DNA of 64,000 bases, taken from NCBI RefSeq assembly GCF_027587195.1, contig NZ_JAPDDP010000024.1, positions 26,045 through 90,044 on the forward strand, read 5' to 3'. Origin of the DNA: Solirubrobacter phytolaccae (GTDB lineage: Bacteria; Actinomycetota; Thermoleophilia; Solirubrobacterales; Solirubrobacteraceae). A program made the position numbers and the translations under genes. Shown piece after piece: positions 25,222 to 33,700 of this stretch. The notes below the pieces were generated by a model that made no database searches, was not told where the DNA came from, and saw only the letters and a program-made list of their open reading frames with translations. The stretch's first letter is position 1; every line of letters begins with the position of its first letter.

Positions 25222-25943
25222 GGCCCGCGATCGCCCTCACCACCGTGAGCCGGAGCTACGGCCGGGGCGACAGCGCGGTGCGGGCGCTCGGGAACGTCTC
25301 GCTCGAGTTCCCGGCGGGGAGCTTCACCGCGATCATGGGCCCGTCCGGCTCGGGGAAGACGACCCTGCTGCAGTGCGCCGCCGGCCTGGACCGGCCGGAC
25401 TCGGGCAGCGTCCGCGTCGGCGAGCTGGAGCTGACGGAGCTGAGCGAGAAGCGGCTGGCGCAGCTGCGGCGGCGCGAGGTCGGGTTCGTGTTCCAGTCGT
25501 TCAACCTGCTGCCGTCGCTGACCGCGGCGCAGAACGTCGTGCTGCCGCTGCGGCTGGGCGGGCAGCGCCCGAAGCGCGGGACGGCGCGGGCGGCGCTGGA
25601 CCGGGTCGGCCTGGGCAAGCGCGCGCGGCACCTGCCGGCGGAGCTGTCGGGCGGCCAGCAGCAGCGGGTCGCGATCGCGCGGGCGTTGGTGGCCGAGCCG
25701 CGCGTGATCTTCGCGGACGAGCCGACCGGCGCGCTGGACACGCGCTCAGCCCGCGAGGCGCTCGCGCTGCTGCGCTCGCTCGTGGACGAGGACGGCCGCA
25801 CGATCGTGATGGTCACGCACGACCCGGTGGCGGCGGCGGTCGCAGACCGGGTCGTGTTCCTCGCGGACGGGCAGGTCGTCGACTCGATGACAGCGCCGCG
25901 GGCCGACGCGGTCGCGGCCCGCATGACCGCGCTGGGGGCTTGA
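25218..25943 (+). CDS. ABC transporter ATPase, MacB/LolD type
   Basis: The 241-residue product starts at the ATG that overlaps the MMPL stop. Walker A is GPSGSGKTT (about residues 40-48), the Q-loop is FVFQSFNLLP, the signature is LSGGQQQR, Walker B is VIFADEPTGALD, and the switch His is in VTHD. The LLPSLTA-x-NV stretch after the Q-loop is typical of the MacB/LolD family, which powers FtsX-type permeases acting on lipoproteins, peptides or antibiotics. The partner permease follows after 3 bases. Confidence 0.93.
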   Translation: MRPAIALTTVSRSYGRGDSAVRALGNVSLEFPAGSFTAIMGPSGSGKTTLLQCAAGLDRPDSGSVRVGELELTELSEKRLAQLRRREVGFVFQSFNLLPSLTAAQNVVLPLRLGGQRPKRGTARAALDRVGLGKRARHLPAELSGGQQQRVAIARALVAEPRVIFADEPTGALDTRSAREALALLRSLVDEDGRTIVMVTHDPVAAAVADRVVFLADGQVVDSMTAPRADAVAARMTALGA

Positions 25944-25946
25944 GCG

Positions 25947-28358
25947 ATGCTCGCGATCGGCCTGCGCACGTTGCGCACCCGTGCCGGGTCGTTCCTCGGC
26001 GCGTTCATCATGCTCGCGATCGTGGCGACGGTCGTCGCCTCCGCCGGCCAGCTGATGGCCAGCGCCCTGCGCGACCCGGGCCCCGGCCGCTTCGCCCGTG
26101 CCGACCTCGTGGTGCGCGCGCAGTCGGAGGTCACGCTCGGCCGCGGCGAGGCGCAGGAGATCATCTCGGTCCCCCGCTCGGCGCGGGTGTCGGACGCGAC
26201 CGTGACGAAGCTCGCCGACCTCCCCGGGGTCGAGCGTGCCGTCGGCGACCTCTCCGTCCCGGTGTCGGTGTCCGGCCGTGACGCCCACGTCCACGGCTGG
26301 CCCGCCGCGGCGCTCACGCCTTACCGGCTGACCGAGGGCCGGGCACCGCGGATGGCCGACGAGGTCGTGCTCGACGCCGGCGTCGCGCACGGCGTGCACG
26401 TCGGCGAAGCCGTGCGGGTCGTCACGCCCGCGGGTGTGCGTACGCTGCGGATGACCGGGATCGTCGCGCGGCAGCCGCTCCAGTCCGCGCTGTTCATGAC
26501 CGACCGCGCCGCGCGGGAGCTCTCCGGCGGCTACGACGCGGTCGCGTTGACGGTCGCCCCCGGGTTCGACGCGCAAGCGCTGCGCACGCGCCTCGGTCCC
26601 GGCATGGAGGTCCTCCCGCGCAGCGAGGCGTCGGCCGCCGACGCGGGCAACCCGCGTGCGCTCGCGCAGGAGGAGCTGTTCGCCGTCATCGGCGCCGGCG
26701 GCGGGATGACGATCTTCGTCGCGATCTTCGTGGTCGCCGGGACGATCACGTTCATCACCGACCGGCGGCGGCGCGAGATCGCGCTGCTCCGGGCCATGGG
26801 CGCCACGCCCGGCCAGGTGCGGCGGATGCTGCTGGTGGAGACGGCGCTGGTGGGCCTGCTCGCCGGCGCGGTGGGCTGTGGTGGCGCGCTGCTGCTCGCC
26901 GGGACCCTCGCCGACGCGCTGACGAACGTCGGCGTCGCCCCCGAGGGCTTCACGGTGCGGCCGCACTGGATTGCGCACGTGGTCGGTCTCGTCGCGGGGA
27001 CGCTCGTGGCGCTGCTGGCGTCGCTCGTCGCCGTCCGACGCGGGTTGAAGGTGCGGCCGGGCGAGGCGCTCGTGGCCGCCGCGGTGCCGCAGCGCCGGCT
27101 CGGCCCGGTGCGCGCGGTGCTCGGCCTGCTGGCGCTCGGCGGCGGCGTGACGCTCGTGATCGCGCTCTCGCACGATGCCACCGCGTACGCGGTGCTGGCC
27201 GCGCTGTGCTTCGCGCTCGGCGTCGCGACCCTCTCGCCGCTGCTGCTCGGGCATCCGGCCGCGCTGCTCGGCCGCCTGATCGGCGCCGACGGCGCGAGCC
27301 GCTTCCTTGCCGGCGCCGGGCTTGCGACGGGGCGCTTCCGCGTCGGTGCCGTCGCCGGGCCGATTGCGCTGGTCGTCGCGCTCGCGGGGGCCCAGGTCAT
27401 CTCGATCGCGACGGCGGGAGAGGCCGTCCGCGAGGTCAGCGCCGCTCGCGTGCAGGCCGACCACGTCCTGGTCGCGAGCAGCGGCGGCGGGCTCCCGCCC
27501 GAGATCGCCGACCGGCTGGGCGCCACCGGGATGGTCGCCACCGAGGTCTTCCTGCTGGACCGCGAGCTGTCCAACGGCAGCAGCGCGTGGCCGGCCGCCG
27601 GGCTTGATCCCGAGACCCTCGACGGGACGCTCGATCTCGATGTCCGAGCGGGCTCGCTGACCGACGTGCGCGGCGACGGGATCGCGGTCAGCACGCGGCT
27701 GGCCGAGGCCGGGGACGTCGAGCTCGGCGCGACGCTCAGCGCGCGGATGGCCGACGCCGGCCCGCGGAGGCTCCGCGTCGTCGCGATCTACGAGCGCGCG
27801 CTGGGGATGGGGGACATCGTGCTCCCGCGTGCGCTGGCGCTCGAGCACGCGACCGCACCGCTCGACTCGGCCGTGTTCGTCCGCGGTCACGCCGACGTCG
27901 AGTTCCCGACCGTCGAGCGCCTGACCCGCGCCGACTACTTCCGCGCGCTCGACAGCGAGCTCGAGGACGGAGCCCAGGTGCAGTGGGTCGTCGCCGCGCT
28001 GATGCTGCTGATGGCGGCCATGGCCGTGTTCAACAGCGGCGCGATGGCGGCGGCCGAGCGCCGCCCGGAGCTCGTGCTCGCCCGGCTCGCCGGCGCGACC
28101 CGCGGGCAGATCACCCGCGCGCAGACCATCGAGGCGCTCGCGACGACGGCGGTCGGCATCGTCGGTGGTGTCGCGATCGTCATGGCCTCGCTCGCGGGCA
28201 TCGGCAACGACGCGCAGGCCGGCACGCTGGTCGTCCCGCTCGGCCAGACGGCATTCGTCCTCGCCCTGGGCGCGACGCTCGGCCTGCTCGGCACGCTGCT
28301 GCCCGCGGCCCTCCTCGGTCGCGCTCGGCTGACCGCGAACGCCGGGCTGCGCGAGTGA
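25947..28358 (+). CDS. FtsX-like ABC permease
   Basis: The 803-residue product has two FtsX domains. An N-terminal helix (FLGAFIMLAIVATVVAS) is followed by an external region (~45-255), then a three-helix FtsX core (MTIFVAIFVVAGTITF, the conserved RRREIALLRAMGATPGQVRRM, VALLASLVAVRRG). The second half repeats this with an external domain (~500-670) and a final FtsX core (MLLMAAMAVFNSG, RRPELVLARLAGATRGQI). The overall plan is that of long actinobacterial permeases acting with MacB-type ATPases, probably expelling hydrophobic peptides or lipids. It is the third gene of the MMPL-ABC-FtsX operon; a paralogue with the same plan is at 61351-63894. Confidence 0.92.
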   Translation: MLAIGLRTLRTRAGSFLGAFIMLAIVATVVASAGQLMASALRDPGPGRFARADLVVRAQSEVTLGRGEAQEIISVPRSARVSDATVTKLADLPGVERAVGDLSVPVSVSGRDAHVHGWPAAALTPYRLTEGRAPRMADEVVLDAGVAHGVHVGEAVRVVTPAGVRTLRMTGIVARQPLQSALFMTDRAARELSGGYDAVALTVAPGFDAQALRTRLGPGMEVLPRSEASAADAGNPRALAQEELFAVIGAGGGMTIFVAIFVVAGTITFITDRRRREIALLRAMGATPGQVRRMLLVETALVGLLAGAVGCGGALLLAGTLADALTNVGVAPEGFTVRPHWIAHVVGLVAGTLVALLASLVAVRRGLKVRPGEALVAAAVPQRRLGPVRAVLGLLALGGGVTLVIALSHDATAYAVLAALCFALGVATLSPLLLGHPAALLGRLIGADGASRFLAGAGLATGRFRVGAVAGPIALVVALAGAQVISIATAGEAVREVSAARVQADHVLVASSGGGLPPEIADRLGATGMVATEVFLLDRELSNGSSAWPAAGLDPETLDGTLDLDVRAGSLTDVRGDGIAVSTRLAEAGDVELGATLSARMADAGPRRLRVVAIYERALGMGDIVLPRALALEHATAPLDSAVFVRGHADVEFPTVERLTRADYFRALDSELEDGAQVQWVVAALMLLMAAMAVFNSGAMAAAERRPELVLARLAGATRGQITRAQTIEALATTAVGIVGGVAIVMASLAGIGNDAQAGTLVVPLGQTAFVLALGATLGLLGTLLPAALLGRARLTANAGLRE

Positions 28359-28395
28359 CCGTCACAGATCCGCGCGTGCCTCGCAATATGGAGGC

Positions 28396-28911
28396 ATGGG
28401 TCACGATCCACTGAGTGACGGCGCCGGGTTCTACCGGCGCCACGAACGCGCGGTGGTGGCGTTCGTGGGCTCGATGGTGCGGGACCCGGAGGTCACCGTG
28501 GACGTGGTGGCCGAGACGTTCGCGCGGGCGTACGAGTCGCGCGGGACGTACCGGTCCGAGCTCGGCGGTGAGCGGGCGTGGGTGCTCGGCATCGCGCGGC
28601 ACGTCGTGCTCGCGGCGTGGAGGAAGGGCCGGGTCGAGAGCGAGATGCGCCAGCGGCTCGGGATGCGCACGTTGCATCCGAGCACGGCGACGCTGGCCTC
28701 GGTCGAGGAGGCCGTGCTCGAGTCGGAGGCCGCCGTCGTCGCGGCGTGGCTGTCCGACCTGCCGGAGGAGCAGCGGGAAGCGGTGCGGCGGCGGGTGCTG
28801 GCCGACGAGGACTACGACGCGATCGCGCGGGATCTCGAGTGCTCGCCGGCGGTGGTGCGCCAGCGGGTGAGCCGGGGGATCGCGACGCTGCGAAAGGGGC
28901 TCGAGTCATGA
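28396..28911 (+). CDS. ECF sigma factor, pair 1
   Basis: The 171-residue product has sigma region 2 (RRHERAVVAFVGSMVRD, VVAETFARAYE, GIARHVVLAAWRKGR) and region 4 (LPEEQREAVRRRVL, AIARDLECSPAVVRQRVSRG) with no extra domain. It is closely related to the ECF factor at 38531 and more distantly to that at 42739. GGAGG lies only 2 bases before the ATG, an unusually tight spacing. The stop overlaps the start of a single-pass membrane protein (ATGA), the usual place for an anti-sigma factor. Confidence 0.92.
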   Translation: MGHDPLSDGAGFYRRHERAVVAFVGSMVRDPEVTVDVVAETFARAYESRGTYRSELGGERAWVLGIARHVVLAAWRKGRVESEMRQRLGMRTLHPSTATLASVEEAVLESEAAVVAAWLSDLPEEQREAVRRRVLADEDYDAIARDLECSPAVVRQRVSRGIATLRKGLES

Positions 28912-30116
28912 CCTTGATCCCGGAACTGGAACGTGAGCTGGAGCGGGTGATGCCGGTGCGCCGTGCGCGCAAGACTTTCCACGTCGGTGTGGGGATCGGG
29001 GTCGCGCTGCTGTGCGGCGGAACGGCGGCGCTCGCCGCGACCGGCGTGCTGCAGGTGCCGATCGGATCGCCGGCGGACAAGGAGGTCGAGCTCGAGCCCA
29101 GCGTCGGGGTCGGGGCGCTCGAGCCCGGCGGGGTGCGGGTGCTGGCGGTGCAGGCCGAGGACCCGGACGGCGGGCCGCCGTGGGGGCTGCGGATGGCGCG
29201 GACCACGCGCAAGCTGGGCTGCGTGCAGGCCGCGCGGATGCAGGACGGGAAGCTCGGCGTGCTCGGGCGCGACGACGCGTTCGGCAACGACGGCAAGTTC
29301 CACCCGATCCCCGACAGCAACGTCGGGCACCTGGGTGCGTGCACGCAGCTGGACGCCAAGGGGCAGCTGGTCACGAGCGTGCGGGTCGGTGGCATCGCCG
29401 CCAGCGCGAGCGTGATGGGCGGCTGCCATCTGCCGCAGACCACGACCGGCGTGCCGAAGGACGAGCTGTGCGACCCGCGGAGCGCCCGCACGCTCTACTT
29501 CGGCGTGCTCGGCCCGCAGGCCAAGAGCATCGTCGCGTACGGCAAGGAGATCCCGACGACCGGCGAGGAAGGCGCCTACCTGATCGTCGACCGCATGGCC
29601 GACCGCGGGATCGGCGTCGGCAGCGGCATGGGCGCGTCTCCGTTCCCGACGAACTCGCCGATCAACGAGATCCGCTTCAAGGACGGCTCCTCGTGCGCGG
29701 TCACCGAGCGCGGGGCGGACGAGTCGTGCGTGAACCCCGGGTACGCCGCGCCGCCGGCACCCACGCTGACCGAAGCCGACGTGAAGTCCGCCATCCACGT
29801 GCGCAAGACGAAGGGCAAGAAGGGCGACCGCTGGAAGGTGCGGGTCAGCTTCCGCGCGCCGGTCGCGGTTCCGGACGCGAGCTCCGCGTACTCGATCGAC
29901 CTGTCCGTGCCGCCGAACAAGCAGCGCCACACCGGGGTGAGCACCTCGACCTTCAAGAACATCAAGGCGGGCGAGACCGTCACGTTCACGTTCAACTCGC
30001 TCGGCGGCCACGGCCGCTACCACGGTGCGGTCAAGTACGGACGCGTGAACGGCATGTTCGGAATGCCGGGCCGTGACGGCCTCGAAGTCGGCAAGGTGTC
30101 CTTCCGGTTGCCGTAG
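28908..30116 (+). CDS. single-pass membrane protein, putative anti-sigma factor of pair 1
   Basis: The 402-residue product has a short cytoplasmic N-terminus (MTLIPELERELERVMPVRR), one membrane helix (VGIGVALLCGGTAALAA, ~26-44) and a large external part. The first ~25 residues resemble those of the partners at 39147 and 43284 (M-[ST]-x-IP-x-L, a short helix and an Arg-rich run), and there is no zinc-binding HxxxCxxC anti-sigma motif. The external region carries several Cys and the stretch GPQAKSIVAYG-EEGAYLIV, also found in the second pair. The 4-base overlap with the sigma gene supports a cognate regulator role, but direct anti-sigma activity is inferred from position only. Confidence 0.65.
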   Translation: MTLIPELERELERVMPVRRARKTFHVGVGIGVALLCGGTAALAATGVLQVPIGSPADKEVELEPSVGVGALEPGGVRVLAVQAEDPDGGPPWGLRMARTTRKLGCVQAARMQDGKLGVLGRDDAFGNDGKFHPIPDSNVGHLGACTQLDAKGQLVTSVRVGGIAASASVMGGCHLPQTTTGVPKDELCDPRSARTLYFGVLGPQAKSIVAYGKEIPTTGEEGAYLIVDRMADRGIGVGSGMGASPFPTNSPINEIRFKDGSSCAVTERGADESCVNPGYAAPPAPTLTEADVKSAIHVRKTKGKKGDRWKVRVSFRAPVAVPDASSAYSIDLSVPPNKQRHTGVSTSTFKNIKAGETVTFTFNSLGGHGRYHGAVKYGRVNGMFGMPGRDGLEVGKVSFRLP

Positions 30117-30124
30117 CTCGGTCA

Positions 30125-30150
30125 GGAACTTTCCATCGGTCTGCGGGTTA
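30125..30150 (+). promoter_or_regulatory. candidate ECF-type promoter
   Basis: GGAAC (30125-30129), 17 bases, GTTA (30147-30150) matches the usual ECF pattern GGAAC-N16/17-GTT. It ends 8 bases before the ATG at 30159, so the transcript would be almost leaderless. The sigma factor encoded at 28396 is the obvious candidate reader. Confidence 0.4.
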
Positions 30151-30158
30151 CACGGGGT

Positions 30159-30683
30159 ATGCGCGCACTCGCCCTCACTGCAGTCGTCGTGCTCTTCACC
30201 GCCGCGGACGCGTCCGCCGCCTACGACCGGACGTGTGAGACCCACGCCGAAGGCCCGAACCCGGAGGACGTCGCGAAGCCGGACGCGAAGCGCGACCTCG
30301 TCGTCGGCCGGCTCACGGTCCTCAACGTGGTCGCGGCCGACCGCGAGCTGCCGTCATACAAGAGCCGCGACCGCTATCTGATCAAGACGCCGGTGATCAT
30401 CCGCACGGGCGCGCCGGTCGTGGTGCGCGTTGCCAAGCGTGACCGCCGGCACGTCGCGCTCAACTTCAACGCGAGCGAGCAGCGTCGTGGCCAGCACAGC
30501 GTCCGCTTCCACCCGTGCCCGCCGGACACGGAGCGCTTCAGCGACGGCAAGCCGCTCGGCGAGTGGACCGCCTACCCGGGCGGGCTGATCCTCCAGCGCC
30601 CGCGCTGCGTGACGCTCGAGTTCCTGGAGGAGGGCAAGCCGACCGTGCGGCGGCGCGTCGCGCTCGGCAAACGCTGCCGTTAA
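30159..30683 (+). CDS. small exported protein of unknown function
   Basis: The 174-residue product has a signal peptide (MRALALTAVVVLFTAADASA, cleavage near residue 20). The mature part is basic and beta-rich, with Cys in RTCETHAEG, FHPCPP, RPRCVTL and the terminal GKRCR, so two disulphides are possible. I do not recognise the family. It follows the pair-1 membrane protein by 42 bases, has its own ECF-like promoter, and is closed by a strong bidirectional hairpin. Confidence 0.65.
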   Translation: MRALALTAVVVLFTAADASAAYDRTCETHAEGPNPEDVAKPDAKRDLVVGRLTVLNVVAADRELPSYKSRDRYLIKTPVIIRTGAPVVVRVAKRDRRHVALNFNASEQRRGQHSVRFHPCPPDTERFSDGKPLGEWTAYPGGLILQRPRCVTLEFLEEGKPTVRRRVALGKRCR

Positions 30684-30689
30684 GCGACG

Positions 30690-30721
30690 CGGGGGCCGCG
30701 ACGTCACCGCCGCGGCCCCCG
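30690..30721. terminator. bidirectional hairpin terminator between convergent genes
   Basis: An 11-base stem (CGGGGGCCGCG / CGCGGCCCCCG) with a 10-base loop lies between two convergent stops, 6 bases after the + gene at 30159 and 14 bases before the stop of the - gene at 30736. The stem is symmetric, so it could serve both strands. There is no U tract. Confidence 0.65.
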
Positions 30722-30735
30722 AGCGCACTACACGC

Positions 30736-33700
30736 CTACGGTGTCGTCGTCGACAGCGTGAACGTCAGGGTCTTGCTGTACGTGCCGCGGCGCAGCCCGT
30801 CGCTCTCGGCGATCGGCTGCTTGAACACGAGCGGCACCGACTGCGTGCCGAACGGGCCGGTCCAGCTCTTCAGCGTGGTCGGCGCGGCACTGCCGCCGAC
30901 CGGGGCGCCGTTGACCCGGAGCGGCTGGGGCAGCGCGAACGCGCCGTTGACCAGCTTGCCCGTGTTGGTGGTGCTCGGGTCGGACACCGTGAGCAGGGCG
31001 TCACCCGCGGACGACGTCACCTTGGCCGCGACCTCGGTGGCGTAGTCCTTCGCCTGACCCGGGACGAACGTCCCCAGGCTGATCGGCCCGGCAAGGTCCA
31101 GCGCGAGCAGGCCCGGCACCTCGCCGCCGATGACGACGGGGACCGAGGTGCTGGTCGGGCGGACGCGCACCACGAGCTCCTTGGCGGTCTCCACGACGCC
31201 CGCCTGGTCGGTCGAGCGGTAGCGGATCGTGTGCTCGCCCTCCGGAGCCACGAACGGCGCCGTGTAGGTCTGCCACGCGCCGCCGTCGATCGCGTACTCG
31301 GTCTTGGCGACGCCGGAACCGCCGGCGCCGTCATTCGCCGCGAGCGTGATCGTCGGAGCCGCGGCGTACCAGCCGTCGGCACCCGGCGCCGCGCTCACGG
31401 ACGCCGTCGTGACCGGCGCCTGGGTGTCGGCCGCGCCGATGCGGAAGTAGTCGAAGTCCACATCGATCGGGGCGGCCTGGGCCGGCCCGATGCCCATCAG
31501 GCCTATCGCCGGGTTGGTCAGGGCGACCGTCACGGTCCCGGGCGACTGCACCCAGGTCGTGCCGTCCGCGCTGATCGCGCCGGAGTAGGTGTTGCCCTTC
31601 TTGGTCAGGCGCAGCCACCACGTGTCCGTGGCCGACGCGGGCGGAGCGATGTCCGCCGCGCCGGACGGGCCGAACGCCCCGCCGCCGTTCTCGCCGCGCA
31701 GCTCGACGCGCCGCACCTTCGCGGCACCCGGGTCGTTGTCGGCCACGATGTCGTACTTGACGTAGTGGTCGACGTCGCTGAACAGCATGAAGCCGGCCAG
31801 CTGCCACGCGTCGCCCAGCGGGGCGGTCATCTTCGTCTCGGCCACCCAGTCACCGGCGGGCGCCGACTGGAGGATGAGGTTCTCGATCGGGCCGTTGTCG
31901 GCGCCGCTGATGTCGGCGTCGAACGTGCGGACGCGGAGCTTGCCGTCCACCAGCTTGGCGCGGCTCGAGTTCCAGCCGTGGATCTTGTCCCAGCGGCAGC
32001 CGTCGATCGAGCTGCCGTCGAACTCGTCGTTCGCGGCCGGCTTCGGCTTCGCCTCGTCCGGGGTGACCCGGAAGTAGTCGAAGGCCGCGGTCTTGTTCTG
32101 GGCGTCCAGGTCACCCGCGGCCAGCAGACCGATGGTGCCGTTCGCCTTCAGCGGCCCGGTGCCGCCCATGTTCGTCCAGTCCGTGCCGTTCGTCGAGTAG
32201 GCGCCCGTGAGGGTGCCGTTCGCGTTCGTCAGGCGCAGGTGGAGCGTCGTCGGGTGATCCGAGGCCACGTAGGCGTTGCCGCCGTGCGCGGTCCGTGCAC
32301 CGGCCGTCTCGGACCAGAACTCCACGAAGCGCCGCCCGTCGGTGTGCCGGGTGAAGGTCAGCTTCGTGTAGTTGTCGTCGTCGACGTGCACGACGAGGCC
32401 CGCGTACTGCCAGGCGTTGTCGTGGTCCAGCGTCACCTTCGTCGTCGCCTGCCAGTTGCCGGTCGGCGTCTTCTGGGCGACGTGCGAGACCGGCGCCGTG
32501 TTGGTGCCGTCGATGTCGCCGTTGATCACGGCGAGGTTGAGCGCGCCGTTGGCCACGGCGGGAGCGCCCGTGGCCGGACCGCGGGCGGTCGTCCAGCGGG
32601 CACGGTTGAGCGAGGAGTCGAACTCGTCCGAGACCGTGGGCGCGCAGCCCGGGACCGGCGTCGTCGGCTCCTCGGGCTCACCCGGGACGTCCGGGTCGGT
32701 GTCCAGCGACCAGTTGGTGAACTTGGCCGTCGCGCGCGTCCCGCTGATGTGCGAGACGACGAACAGGCCGATGTCCTGGGTGGTGGTGGCCGCCGGGATG
32801 GTCGTCGTGGTGCCGACCTGCGTCCACTCGGTGCCGTTGCGCGAGCAGTAGACCGAGAACTTCTTGCCGAACTTCTCGACCTTCAGCCACGTGGGCGCGC
32901 TGCCCGTGCCACAGCCGTTGGCCACCGGCTCCGTGGAGTCGTTGACCTGGCCGTTGCCGCCGGCGTCGTGCATGTACTCGGCCTCGCCGTTGCCCTTCTC
33001 GCCGAGCACCAGGTAGCCCTTGTTGTCGTTGCCGCCACCCTGCGGGATCTGGTTGCGGACGATGATGCCCGCCTTCGAGTTCGCATGGGTGCCGTCGAAC
33101 TCGGCCACCTTGACGGTCGCGACGAAGTTCTCGCCGACACCGCCGGGCAGGTAGACCGCGCCGAACTCGTTGGCGGCCTGCCACAGGTCCGCGCCCGCGG
33201 CGCTGACCGTGAACTCGTCGCCGACCTTGTCGAACGCCGCGTCGACGTTCGCGAACGTCTCCCACGGCGGGCGGACGCCGGACTCGCCGACCGAGAAGCG
33301 GACCTTGCGCGAGTCGCCGGTCAGGCCCTTGGCGTTCGTGGCGACCGCGTGGACGGCGTAGAACTTCTCCACCGTCTGGTTCCACGTGACGCTGTACGGC
33401 GCGGACGTGTCCTCGCCGACCTTCGCGCCGTCGACGAAGAACTCGACCTTGGTGATCTGGTTCTCGGCGTCGGTCGCGTCAGCGGTGAGGGTGACGGCGC
33501 CCGGGGTGACCGCCGCGTTCTCCGTCGGCGCGGTGATCTTCACCGTGGGGCGGGTCTCGGGCGAGAGGCCCTTGCCGTTGACCTCGAAGAAGTTCAGGCG
33601 GAAGTTCGCGGTGCCCTTGAACACCAGGAACAGCGCCATCGAGGCCTTGTCGGTGGGCGCGGGGACCGTGACGTCGGTCCAGCGGTTGACGGAGCCCGTG

